The notes beneath the pieces were generated by a model. That model ran no database searches. It was not told where the DNA came from and was given only the letters and a program-made list of their open reading frames with translations. Shown here in pieces: positions 45,553-54,199 of a stretch of DNA of 64,000 nt. The first letter of the stretch is position 1; each line of letters starts with the position of its first letter. The stretch covers positions 372,001 to 436,000 of the forward strand of contig NZ_CP120737.1 in NCBI RefSeq assembly GCF_029581195.1. The letters are read 5' to 3'. This DNA comes from Solwaraspora sp. WMMD791. GTDB taxonomy: Bacteria > Actinomycetota > Actinomycetes > Mycobacteriales > Micromonosporaceae. The position numbers and the translations under genes were made by a program.

Positions 45553-48097
45553 TCAGCGGGTGGGCTGCGGCCGGCTGCGGATGCACGCGTCGACCTCGCC
45601 GTGGAGTTGGCGATGACGGTGCAACAGGCTGTCGGCTTGACCTGCCTTGCCCAACCCGCCCAGGGCGGCGGCTGCATCCACGGATTCGCGTAGCAGCTCG
45701 GGCAGGGTGCGGGGGAGCAGCGCGGCGTCGGCCGTACTCAGCTTGCGCTTCTGGGCGTGCGCGTCGGCGGCCTCGGCGATGACCGCGTCCGCGGCGGTCG
45801 CGGTGCCGTGGGTGATCGGAGCACGATCACGGGCCCTGTTGAGCAGCAGAAGGATGTGCGCTGGCCATGCCTGCGCCACACCCCGGTCCTTGATCTTGTT
45901 GTCTCGCAGATCCTCGCGGAACTTACGGTACGTCCCGCCCTTGGTGTCCTTCGGATTGGTGGCGGCGATCGATGCTTCCAGGGCGTCGGCGGCGAGGACC
46001 AGCAGCCGGATGCGGGCAGCCTGTGTGGTCGCCTGGTCGAGGGCCGCGTGGACGAGTTCCAGCCGCTGGACGGCCAGTCCCTTGGTCCAGCTGGTGTCGG
46101 TGGCGCTGGCCGACGCCTGTCGGCGGCCGTCAGGTGGCTGGCGGCTGGCGAAGGCATCGGCCAGACGTCGTGCCTGGTCGGTGACGTCCGCGCCGATCGC
46201 GGACGCGGCCAGCAGCCGCCACGCGACGTCCAGTTCCAGGGAGAGCAGCGCCCGTTCGGCGGCGATGAGCAGCGGCAGGTCGCCACCGGTGATGGCGGGC
46301 CACAGGTGGACGTCGCGGTAGCCGCCGGGGAGGGTGGGTGCGGCGTTCTCCCGGACGAACAGCGGAATGCCGTGGCGGGCACCGATGAGGCGCAGGGCGC
46401 GGATAAGGGCGAGGACCACCGGCTTGTGACCGGTGGGGACGAGCAGCAGCGCCCCGGTCTCGCGGGTGACCCGGCCCTCGATGGCGCGCTCGACGGCGGT
46501 GTCGTCGATGTCGGTCAAGCTGATCGGCTCGATCCAGCTTTCGCCTCTGGCCGTCCGCGTGACGCTGTGCGTGATCTTGGTGATCGATGCGGCGTCGGCC
46601 GTGGCGACGTCTCGGCTGCCCTGGCCGTCGTCGACGGCGAAGATGACGGCGCGCAGCCGGGTCTCCCGCATGCCGAGGAATTCCGAGACCGCTGGCGGGA
46701 TTGCGTCGCGCAGCTGGTCCCCGACCAGCCCGCCGGTGGTGCCGCCGCGTGGGGTTCCAGCTGGCCAGACCGCCAGTACGGTGTCTGCCGGGGCGACCGG
46801 CGGCTCAGGCAGGCCGGCGTCGCTCCAGCCGTCACCGTCGACCGCGAACCGGGTCAGGTAGTCACCGATGAAAGTGGCGTCGCAGGCGGTGGGCGGGCGG
46901 AGGTTGTGGCTGCCCCTTCCGACGTTCTGCAGCGAAGCGACCTCGGCTCCGTACAGCCACCGGTAGGACGGCAGGTCGACGGAGGCGCAGATCACCGGGT
47001 CGTCGTGATGGCTGTGCGCGATCAGGCCAAGCTTCGCGCCGAGGGTTCGCCAGCCGTTGTCGTACTTGTGGAGGAGGTCTTCGGCCCAGGGATGGTCGGT
47101 CCGGTCGAGTTCCAGCAGTTCCTCGTAGCGACTGACGACGTAGCGGCGGACGGCGAGGCTGGCGGTGCCGTCGCGGCGGACGACGGCGTCGGCGAGCACC
47201 GCGCGCAACGACGCGGTGTCGTGTGCGGCGAACCCTCGGTCGTGGCGCTCGGCGGCCCGGCGGACAAGGTCGTGGCCGTCGTCGGTGAGCTCGACCATGG
47301 GCGGATCGGTCCGGGCGAGGTCCGCGAGGGCCTGGAACATGCGCCAGCGGACCAGGACGCCGGCAACCGGGTCACGGTCGAGCCGGCCCAGTGGGTCGAC
47401 GATCTCGTACGGGGCCCGGCCGCTGGTGACGATCATCCGCCAGGGGATCCCCGCCTGGGACAGCGCGGTGAGCACGCCCATGGCGAGGGTGGTGGAGCCG
47501 GAGCCCCAGGTCACGACCGCTTCGGTGTAGCGCGGGGAGCGGTCGAGGTGGGCGGCGACGGCGCGGATGACGTCCACTTCGGCCAGGCCTTCGATGGTGG
47601 CCGTCGCGATGGCGTGGATGGTCGCGTCCTCCCTGGTCCGGGCGCGCAGCACCTCGGCGAGAGTCTGGGCGATCGGCGCCGTGTCCAGGTCATCGGGTGG
47701 CTGCTGCCGGGTGCCGATCAGCATCACGTCGAGGTCCGGGGTCTCGGTGAGTCTGGTCAGGGCGCCGAGCAGTGGGCTGGGTGCGGCAGTACGCGGGTGG
47801 TCGTCCTCCCATGTTCCGTCGGTGAGTAGTCGCCGGGCTGCGGACGGCCCGGCGGGGCCGGCGGCTGTCGCGGCGAGTTGTCGGCAGCGATCTCGGACCC
47901 GGTCGGCGCGGATGGTCTTGGGGGTGGGGCCGTCCGGCTCCGGTGACGGTCGCCAGGATGCCGATGACGGGGGAGTTCGGGTCGTCGTGGCCGTACCGGA
48001 TGTCGGAGACCCGGACCCGCATGGCGCGGTCGCCGTACACCCAGTCGGATTTTCCGAGGTGCAGGTTGTCGCCGACCCGCAGCAGTTCCTCAGGCAC
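45553..48097 (-). CDS. Large protein with two CARF-like Rossmann segments, interrupted by an apparent frameshift
   Basis: The main frame ends at 45553 and is open upstream past 47940, but it has no start codon there. The natural start is GTG 48097 in another frame (VPEELLRVGDNLHLGKSDWV), which runs well up to ATVTG near 47945 and then becomes out-of-frame sequence; joining the two by one extra G near 47942 gives about 847 residues. Segment 1 (DVMLIGTRQQ, DTAPIAQTLAEVL, EAVVTWGSGSTTLAMGVLTA) and segment 2 (LRAVIFAVDD, DDTAVERAIEG, ALLLVPTGHKPVVLALIRAL) each read like CARF beta-alpha units, with GS/T loops where cyclic oligonucleotides bind. The C-terminal third is helical. I do not recognise an effector domain. 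It may be a pseudogene, a sequencing error or a recoded frame. Confidence 0.65.
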
Positions 48098-48554
48098 CGG
48101 TGCCGTCCTCGCGGGGCTGCTGCTGACCCGGTGACCACAGGCCGGACAGGTGTAGCACGGCGCGTACCCGGCGGGCCTTGGCGGGATCCCAGCGTTGGAC
48201 GATCACCAGCGCGCGGAGGAACGGCTTGCAGGGTGCGGCGATGTCGCAGCGGCGGCATTCGCCGAGCCGGCTCGGCAGGTGCACGTTGAGCGCGTCGAGG
48301 GCCTGGGTGAGAGCCCGCTGGGCGGCCGGGCTGCGGGGTGCGGTGGGCGCGTCGGCGAGCGCGCCGGTCGGGGCCGCCGTAACGCCGCGCGCGGTGGTCA
48401 GGCGGAAGCGGGCGTCCTGGTCGACGTCCGTCTGACCGGGGGTACGGCGGGGCAGCGGTGGCCGGTTCGGAGTGGGGTCGGAGTGTGGCGGCGTGCCGAT
48501 CGAGGTGTACCGGGCGAGGCGCGGCGTGCCGCCGATACCGTCGTTGCGAAACAC
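48090..48554 (-). CDS. Small protein with Cys cluster, upstream partner of the CARF-like protein
   Basis: 154 residues from GTG 48554, preceded by AAGGGAGATCCACT. The N-terminal 90 residues are Pro/Thr-rich and probably disordered. The C-terminal 65 residues are ordered, with CRRCDIAAPC near 110-119, a possible zinc or Fe-S site, followed by FLRALVIVQRWDPAKARRV. Its stop overlaps the start of the CARF-like gene by 8 bp. The divergent neighbour is an XRE regulator gene. Function unknown. Confidence 0.65.
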   Translation of the reverse strand: MFRNDGIGGTPRLARYTSIGTPPHSDPTPNRPPLPRRTPGQTDVDQDARFRLTTARGVTAAPTGALADAPTAPRSPAAQRALTQALDALNVHLPSRLGECRRCDIAAPCKPFLRALVIVQRWDPAKARRVRAVLHLSGLWSPGQQQPREDGTGA

Positions 48555-48688
48555 AGTGGATCTCCCTTGCGGTGGAGATGTGCGATCCTTTCCTGATCCA
48601 CCCTGGACTCCGTCGGGGAGTTGTGGAAGATTGACGTCGGGCAGCGAATCGGACGCTTCTTCAATCCTGAGGGGAAGGATGAGGAAAG

Positions 48689-49480
48689 ATGAGTGGCTAC
48701 AACGCGTTGGCGCGGATCTTGAAGTTCGCTCGGAATCAGGCGGGGATGACGCAGGAACAGTTGGCGGCACGGATAAACGTCTCGTCGTCGTTGATCGCGA
48801 AGTTCGAGACGAGTCGCCTCATCCCGAAGCCGGACACCGCGCGGCAGCTGGACGCGCTGTTCGACTCGGGCAACATGTTCCAGGAGCTGGCAGCGGAGGC
48901 CCGCGCCAACTTCGGCCAGCCGGTCTGGGTCCGCCCGTGGCTGGAGCACGAACGCAACGCCACCATGATCCGGTCGTTTCAGCCGCTGATCGTGCCGGGC
49001 CTGCTACAAACCGAGGAGTACGCCGAAGCGATCCTGACGGACGGGGGCAACCGTGTGTCGGACATCGAATCGGCAGTGGCTGCGCGACTGGCGCGGGTGG
49101 CCGTGCTGCACCGCGCCGACACACCGTGTCGGTTGTTCGCGGTCCTCGATGAAACCATGCTGCGCCGCCCGATCGGTGGGCCGGAGGTGATGCGCGAGCA
49201 ACTTCAGGCGATCATCAAAGCGTGCGCGGAGCCCAACGTCGAGGTGGCCGTGGTGCCCTCTTCAACTGGAACCTACCCGGGCCTGAACGGCCCGTTGGTT
49301 CTCGGCACGGTCGATGGTCGCACTGTTGCCATTCTGGACAGCCCGTTGGGCGGTCAGGTGGTCGAGGAACCGGATGAAATCGCGCTGTTGGAGGAGCTCT
49401 GGGAGGCGATCCGGGGCTACGCTCTGCCTCGACAGGCGTCGCTCGATTTGATCATGGAGGCAGCCGAGTCATGGAACTGA
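48689..49480 (+). CDS. Scr1-family XRE regulator (HTH + DUF5753), third, divergent paralogue
   Basis: 263 residues. The helix-turn-helix (ARILKFARNQAGMTQEQLAA, RINVSSSLIAKFE) is followed by DUF5753 with QPLIVPGLLQTEEYAEAIL. It is clearly diverged from the two island-border copies. ATG 48689 follows GGGGAAGGATGAGGAAAG. It reads divergently from the small Cys protein/CARF-like operon and may control it. The DUF397 start overlaps its stop. Confidence 0.9.
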   Translation: MSGYNALARILKFARNQAGMTQEQLAARINVSSSLIAKFETSRLIPKPDTARQLDALFDSGNMFQELAAEARANFGQPVWVRPWLEHERNATMIRSFQPLIVPGLLQTEEYAEAILTDGGNRVSDIESAVAARLARVAVLHRADTPCRLFAVLDETMLRRPIGGPEVMREQLQAIIKACAEPNVEVAVVPSSTGTYPGLNGPLVLGTVDGRTVAILDSPLGGQVVEEPDEIALLEELWEAIRGYALPRQASLDLIMEAAESWN

Positions 49481-49680
49481 TCGACGCTCCACGCTGGCGT
49501 AAGTCCAGCCGCAGTAACGGCCAGGGTGGTGACTGTGTGGAGGTAGCCGACAACCTGGCTGGTCGGGTGCTGGTGCGGGACTCGAAGGACCAGGCTGGTC
49601 CGGTGCTGACGTTCGGCCCGGCCGCCTGGCGGTCCTTCGTGGCCGGGGCGGTCGCGGCGGCGGGCGCGGGCTCCCAGTAG
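49471..49680 (+). CDS. DUF397 protein (third)
   Basis: 69 residues with WRKSSRSNGQGGDCVEVAD, VRDSKDQAGPVLTF and an AWRSFVAG end; overlap of 10 bp with the XRE gene. The Ala/Gly-rich last 12 residues (GAVAAAGAGSQ) are unusual for the family and are encoded on the strand opposite the end of a truncated VOC gene, so the C-terminus was probably reshaped at that junction. Confidence 0.9.
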   Translation: MELIDAPRWRKSSRSNGQGGDCVEVADNLAGRVLVRDSKDQAGPVLTFGPAAWRSFVAGAVAAAGAGSQ

Positions 49681-49847
49681 ACCTCGACCCGGTGGCCGTC
49701 GGGGTCGAGGCATGTGAACACGGCGTACCCGGGTTCGTCGTACTCCTCGATGATCTCGACCCCGTCGGCGCGCAACCGGCCGCGCAGCGTGCGGACCGCG
49801 TCGGGCCGGCGCATGCGGAAACCGGAGTGGCGCAGCGACCGAAACAT
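49667..49847 (-). pseudogene. C-terminal remnant of a VOC (glyoxalase-fold) protein
   Basis: On the minus strand a frame encodes DAVRTLRGRLRADGVEIIEE, then YDEPGYAVFTCLDPDGHRVE and VYWEP, the typical end of a VOC-superfamily dioxygenase/glyoxalase domain with its metal Glu. The first half of the domain is absent: upstream DNA is the pectinesterase promoter. The usual stop is also missing and the frame reads on opposite the DUF397 gene. I read it as a truncated gene left by rearrangement. Confidence 0.65.
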
Positions 49848-49884
49848 TGACGTACGGCGTTCGACGGCCTACGTTGCATCTCAC

Positions 49885-49898
49885 TGTAAGCGCTTTCC
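49885..49898. promoter_or_regulatory. LacI-family type operator upstream of pectinesterase
   Basis: TGTAAGCGCTTTCC, a near-palindrome around the CG step typical of LacI/GalR operators (consensus class TGnAAnCGnTTnCA), lies 14 bp before ATG 49912, overlapping the promoter/ribosome-site region. No LacI-family gene is present in the window, so the repressor would be encoded elsewhere. Confidence 0.65.
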
Positions 49899-49911
49899 CG
49901 GCGGAGGTGTG

Positions 49912-50967
49912 ATGCGACGGCGAGTGGTGCTCGCGGCCGGTGCGGCGGCGCTGATTCCTGGCCTCGGTGCCCTGGCGGGCCCGCTGCCGGCGGCCGCGTC
50001 GACCCGGCGGCGGATCGTCGTCGCCGCCGACGGCCGGGGCGACGTGACGACCGTCCAGGCGGCGGTCGACGCGGTCCCGGCCGGCAACACCGCGCCGTTC
50101 CACATCGACGTCCGGCCCGGTGTCTACCACGGGCAGGTGATCGTCCCGGCGGACAAGCCGCACATCGTGCTGCGCGGGCTCGGGCGCGACCCGGCCGACG
50201 TCGTGATCACCGACGACCGCGCCAACGGCACCCCGAAGCCGGGCGGCGGGACCTGGGGCACCTCGGGCAGCGCCTCGGTCACACTGGACGGTGCCGACTT
50301 CACGGCGGAGAACCTGACGCTGAGCAACTCGTTCGACGAGGCCGCCCACCCGGAGATCACCAACCGGCAGGCCGTCGCGGTGCTGACCCGCGCCGACCGG
50401 ATCGCCTTCCGGGGCGTGCGGTTCGTCGGCAACCAGGACACGCTGTACGTCAACAGCCAGTCCGCCGCGACCGTCGCCCGGGTGGCGCTCGACGGCTGCT
50501 ACGTCGAGGGCGACGTCGACTTCATCTTCGGCCGGGCCACCGCCGCCTTCACCCGGTGCCACATCCATTCGCTGGACCGGGGTTCGGACAGCAACAACGG
50601 GTACGTGACCGCCGCGAGCACCGCGATCAGCAACCCGTACGGTCTGCTCTTCGACCGGTGCCGGTTCACCGGCGACGCCGCGCCGGGCACGGTGTACCTC
50701 GGCCGACCGTGGCACCCCAGCAACGATCCGGACGCGATCGGGCAGACCGTCGTCCGCGACAGCGTGCTCGGCGCGCACATCAAGGCCGCGCCGTGGACCG
50801 ACTTCGGCAGCTGGCCGTGGCGGGAGGCCCGCTACTTCGAGTACCGCAACCGTGGCCCCGGTGCGGGCGTCACCGACGACCGCCCGCAGTTGACTCAGGA
50901 GCAGGCCGCCGCGTACACGCCTGCCCGGGTCCTCGCCGGGGCGGACGGCTGGCGACCGTTCTGCTGA
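49912..50967 (+). CDS. Secreted pectinesterase (CE8)
   Basis: 351 residues. The N-terminus MRRRVVLAAGAAALIPGLGA is a Tat/Sec-like signal peptide with cleavage near PAAAS. The mature beta-helix shows pectin methylesterase motifs: AENLTLSN, QAVAVLT, GNQDTLY (Gln/Asp site), GDVDFIFGRATAAF with the catalytic Asp pair, and YLGRPWHP with the Arg/Trp. It de-esterifies homogalacturonan in plant debris outside the cell. ATG 49912 follows GCGGAGGTGTG. The LacI-type operator upstream suggests sugar-acid or pectin control. Confidence 0.93.
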   Translation: MRRRVVLAAGAAALIPGLGALAGPLPAAASTRRRIVVAADGRGDVTTVQAAVDAVPAGNTAPFHIDVRPGVYHGQVIVPADKPHIVLRGLGRDPADVVITDDRANGTPKPGGGTWGTSGSASVTLDGADFTAENLTLSNSFDEAAHPEITNRQAVAVLTRADRIAFRGVRFVGNQDTLYVNSQSAATVARVALDGCYVEGDVDFIFGRATAAFTRCHIHSLDRGSDSNNGYVTAASTAISNPYGLLFDRCRFTGDAAPGTVYLGRPWHPSNDPDAIGQTVVRDSVLGAHIKAAPWTDFGSWPWREARYFEYRNRGPGAGVTDDRPQLTQEQAAAYTPARVLAGADGWRPFC

Positions 50968-50997
50968 CCGGGACCCTGACCCTGACCGGGATCGCGG

Positions 50998-52182
50998 TCA
51001 GTCGGCGAGGAAGTCGTCGACGTGTCGGACCAGCTCGGCCCAGGCGGGTTCGGCACCGGACAGCAGATGGTTGGTGCTGTCGAGCAGCACCAGTTGGCTG
51101 TCGTCGATCAGCGAGGCGAGTTCCCGCGCGTCGGCGGCGGGGATCCGGGTGTCGCCCCGGGAGTGCAGGATCAGCGTGGGGCAGCGGACCTGGCGGGCCA
51201 GCGGGAAGACGTCCATCGTGGCGAGGATCTCGAAGAAGCGGACCATGTTCTCCGGGGACGTCGTCCGTTGGGTGAAGGCGAGGTAGGCGTCCCATTCGGC
51301 CGGGGTGGCGTTGGGCAGGAACTGGGCGGCGTAGGCGCGCAGGAAGGCCGGGTCGGCGGACTGCCAGGCGACCGTGGCGAGGCTCAGGTCGACGTCGGCG
51401 ACCCGGCGGTCCAGGTCGGTGCGGGCACGCGCCTGCCGGCCCCGGGCGTGGCTGCTGATCAGGATCACCCGGCTGACCCGGTGTGGGCGTAGCGCCGCGT
51501 AGGCGATGGCAGTGGCGGCGCCCTGCGCCACGCCGATGAGCGGGAAACGGTCGTAGCCGGCGGCGTCGGCGACGGTGTCGAGGTCCTCGACCCACACCTG
51601 CGGTGCTGCCGACGGTGGGCACCAGTCGGACATGCCGCAGCCCCGGTCGTCGTAGCGCAGCGCCCGCCGACTGGGCCGCAGCAGGTCCCGGCGCCAGTGC
51701 TGCCACATCGGGTCGCGGCGGTCGAGGCCGAGGTGGGTGAGCCAGTTGGCGGTGGAGACCAGCGGTGGCCCGCTGCCGGTGACGGTGTACGCGAGTTGGG
51801 CGCCGTCCCTGGTCTGGCAGAACCGGACGGCATCGTAGTTTCCTCGGGCGGCGGCGGTGGCGACGGCCGGGGCGACGTCGGCGACGAACTGGTAGCCACG
51901 CCGGTGGACGGTGCGGATGATCTCCTGACCGCCTCCGGTGTCGCCGACGGCCTGGCGGGCGGCGTGCAGGGCAGCGGTGATCGCGGATTCGCTGACGGGG
52001 TGTCCGGACCAGACGGTGTCGAGGAGCTGCTGTCGGGTGACGACCCGGTCGCGGTGCGCGGCGAGGTGGCACAGCAGCTCGATGGCGCGGGGTTCGGCGC
52101 GGACCTGCTGGCCGTGGTAGCGCAACTGCCGGCCGTCCAGGTCCAGCTCGTACGGGCCGAATCGGAGTCGCGCGTGTGCCAC
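50998..52182 (-). CDS. Winged-helix/alpha-beta-hydrolase fusion with a missing nucleophile
   Basis: 394 residues. The first 105 residues form an OmpR/PhoB-type winged helix (LRFGPYELDLDGRQLRYHG, AIELLCHLAAHRDRVVTRQQ, IIRTVHRRGYQFVAD). The remainder is an alpha/beta-hydrolase: oxyanion region, DRGCGMSDW, elbow IGVAQGAATAIAY, late Asp in HSRGDTRIP and His in STNHLL. At the nucleophile elbow GxSxG is replaced by GVAQG, so the Ser is Ala and hydrolysis is unlikely. Such fusions are regulators in which the hydrolase domain may bind a ligand. Start ATG 52182. The neighbouring pectinesterase and lipoprotein show no direct link. Confidence 0.85.
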   Translation of the reverse strand: MAHARLRFGPYELDLDGRQLRYHGQQVRAEPRAIELLCHLAAHRDRVVTRQQLLDTVWSGHPVSESAITAALHAARQAVGDTGGGQEIIRTVHRRGYQFVADVAPAVATAAARGNYDAVRFCQTRDGAQLAYTVTGSGPPLVSTANWLTHLGLDRRDPMWQHWRRDLLRPSRRALRYDDRGCGMSDWCPPSAAPQVWVEDLDTVADAAGYDRFPLIGVAQGAATAIAYAALRPHRVSRVILISSHARGRQARARTDLDRRVADVDLSLATVAWQSADPAFLRAYAAQFLPNATPAEWDAYLAFTQRTTSPENMVRFFEILATMDVFPLARQVRCPTLILHSRGDTRIPAADARELASLIDDSQLVLLDSTNHLLSGAEPAWAELVRHVDDFLAD

Positions 52183-52245
52183 CGCCGGAGCATAGCGGCC
52201 GCAGGGTTGTGGTTTGGCTGACCTTGCGCCGTGCGGCGGTACGGC

Positions 52246-52878
52246 TCAGCCGGGTGACTGGATCGGCGCGGGCATGTCCGCACCGGTGCCGGGGATGTCC
52301 TCGATCGTCTCGACGGTCCGGCCGGTGTCGCTGACCGCGCTGACCGTCCGTACGTCGGCGTTCGACGGCCACCAGGCGACGAACCATTCGCCGGAGCGTG
52401 AGGCGGTGACGCCACGCCCGTCGGTGGTCTCGACCCGCACGTCGGCGACATCCGGATGCGTCCGGCCGGCCAGCAGGCGGGCGTGCCCGGACCGTCCATT
52501 GATCTGCGGTACGGCGACCACGTCGAGCTGTTCACCGCGGGCGACCGGCGACAGGTCGCCGATGCCGGCGAGTGTTTCCTTGGGAAGGTTGACGCAGTAT
52601 CCGTAGCTGTTGTCGTCGGCGAACACCACGGCGGTAGCTTCCCCTCGTTGTTCGACGATGACCCGTTCGGTGGGGATGCCGTACTCGTCGGCGCGGGGTA
52701 TCTGGGCGAGTCGCTCGGTGCATTCGGTTTCGGCGGCGGACGCGATGGCACCGTCGGGCTGGGCCGGCTCAGCTGTCCACGACGCGAAAGTCGACTGGTC
52801 GGAGTTGCAGCCTGCCGCAGCACTCAGCAGGGCCGCCGCGCATGATATGACGGCGACGTTCTTGAATGTGTCGGGCAC
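52246..52878 (-). CDS. Putative lipoprotein
   Basis: 210 residues from GTG 52878, preceded by GGCAGGAACCG. A lipoprotein signal peptide is present: NVAVISCAAALLSAAAGC with lipobox LSAAAGC. The mature protein has two Cys (TECTERL and YGYCVNL) that may pair, and a beta-rich C-terminal half. No known domain recognised. The next gene on the strand, 79 bp upstream of it, encodes another exported protein. Confidence 0.72.
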   Translation of the reverse strand: MPDTFKNVAVISCAAALLSAAAGCNSDQSTFASWTAEPAQPDGAIASAAETECTERLAQIPRADEYGIPTERVIVEQRGEATAVVFADDNSYGYCVNLPKETLAGIGDLSPVARGEQLDVVAVPQINGRSGHARLLAGRTHPDVADVRVETTDGRGVTASRSGEWFVAWWPSNADVRTVSAVSDTGRTVETIEDIPGTGADMPAPIQSPG

Positions 52879-52956
52879 CGGTTCCTGCCTTCCAGTCGTT
52901 TGCGTCGCAGAGCGTGCAGGGAACCACACCATGGCGCAGAAGAATATCGTGTCCAG

Positions 52957-53652
52957 TCAGCTTGGGAAGCCTGTTCCGTCGATCCACCACACCCCGCCGG
53001 ACGCTCCGAACCGCATCCTGTCCCAGACGGTGACATGCCACATGCAGCCGCCCTCCCAACCGAGGTACGCCACACAGGTGTTCCAGTCGACGCGCAGGTC
53101 GGCGACGTTGTAACCCACGCCGTAGGCCGGCTGCTTGCTGCAGTCGTAGTAGTGGTAGGACGGCCACCAGGACGCGCCCCAGCAGTCGCCGCCGGTGCGT
53201 GACGTGATCCAGCTGCCGTCCCCGCACCACGATTCGCTGCCGTAGACGGCGAGCGCGTCGTTGTCGAAGCCTCGGTGCCACTGGTATTCCCAGCAGGCGG
53301 CGGCGCCGACGTCGCCCTGTTGCAGGGACTGGCGACGTGGTGCGACCGGCTCGCTGAGCGTCCCGACCTGCGCCACGTCGACCGCGTCGACGGCGAATTC
53401 GCGCAGTGCGGCCGGCCGTCGATCCTTGAGGGCTGTCGCCTCCTCGGCGGTGACCGATCGGAGCAGGTGTCTGGTGCCGTCGGCTGTCGACCAGGTGACG
53501 GCCGGTTCGCCGGGTTCTGGTGCCTGGACGAACCAGACGCGATCACCGCTGTCGGCCGGGCCGGAATCGGCGTACGCCGGCTGAGCTGCGATGGTCACCC
53601 CGGTGATGACCGTGATCGTAGCGATTGCCAATAGCCTTCGTGACAGTTGCAC
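52957..53652 (-). CDS. Secreted Cys/Trp-rich protein, unknown function
   Basis: 231 residues from GTG 53652 (ribosome site GGAGG 4 bp before it); an ATG at 53679 is in frame. A Sec signal peptide (RRLLAIATITVITGVTIAAQ, cleavage after AYA) is followed by a linker and, from about residue 120, an aromatic domain with at least five Cys and many Trp/Tyr/Gly, as in carbohydrate-binding or bacteriocin-like extracellular domains. The ending GGVWWIDGTGFPS is striking. No family recognised. Confidence 0.7.
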   Translation of the reverse strand: MQLSRRLLAIATITVITGVTIAAQPAYADSGPADSGDRVWFVQAPEPGEPAVTWSTADGTRHLLRSVTAEEATALKDRRPAALREFAVDAVDVAQVGTLSEPVAPRRQSLQQGDVGAAACWEYQWHRGFDNDALAVYGSESWCGDGSWITSRTGGDCWGASWWPSYHYYDCSKQPAYGVGYNVADLRVDWNTCVAYLGWEGGCMWHVTVWDRMRFGASGGVWWIDGTGFPS

Positions 53653-54023
53653 GGAACCTCCAGTGGCGGAAGTGATCATTTGGGCACGGAGATTATGGTG
53701 CGGTGCGGCTCCCTGGCGCTTTTCTCGAAGCTATCAGTCCATCCGGTGGTGGGGCGCCGAACCCCGCTCCGGCCGCTACATTGTTCCAATGTGGCCAACT
53801 ACAGAGAGTGGTCATGGGTGTGTGATCGATTTGACGGGGGCCACTCTGGTCAGTGCTGACGAGCATTGTGTCGTCGCATTTGGCGGCACACAGAGTGTGC
53901 GACTTTTGCGAGATCAGCTCACTCCTTTGTCTTCATACGGTGAATGGCCGGGCGCGGTGCTGGCGCTGCGGGTGGTCGTGCTGGTGACTGTGGTCGGCCG
54001 GGGGACGGCCGTCGACCGAGGGC

Positions 54024-54055
54024 GGTTCGGGGTGGTTCGGGGTGGTTCGGGGTGG
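54024..54055. repeat. Tandem 10-bp repeat, 3.2 copies
   Basis: GGTTCGGGGT is repeated three times with a partial fourth copy. Short G-rich tandem; it may be polymorphic between strains. Confidence 0.8.
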
Positions 54056-54141
54056 AGCTGACTGGCTGTCGCTGGTCCGTGGTAGCGCTCCCGGCGGGTA
54101 ACGGTTTGAAAACTTCGCCCACGGTCTTGACACGGAGGGGG

Positions 54142-54168
54142 TGTTAGTAAGAACTTTTACCACTAACA
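54142..54168. promoter_or_regulatory. Inverted repeat, candidate operator for the RpiR-type regulator
   Basis: TGTTAGT and ACTAACA separated by 13 bp, about 30 bp upstream of the regulator start and in an AT-rich patch. A TTGACA hexamer at 54127-54132 precedes it. Position suggests autoregulation and control of the importer operon downstream. Confidence 0.6.
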
Positions 54169-54199
54169 GTTAACAGTCTTTCCCGAAAGGTCGGTGCCG

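Larger units (their letters stand above)
53653..54199. other. Long intergenic region with tandem repeat and operator
   Basis: Nearly 550 bp without a convincing gene. Short frames around 53789-54061 have no family match and poor codon structure. It contains the 10-bp tandem repeat at 54024-54055 and the inverted repeat at 54142-54168 in front of the RpiR-type gene. Confidence 0.55.

Noticed and set aside
53789-54061. Possible small gene upstream of the RpiR-type regulator
   Set aside because: Poor codon structure, runs through a tandem repeat, and no family resemblance.
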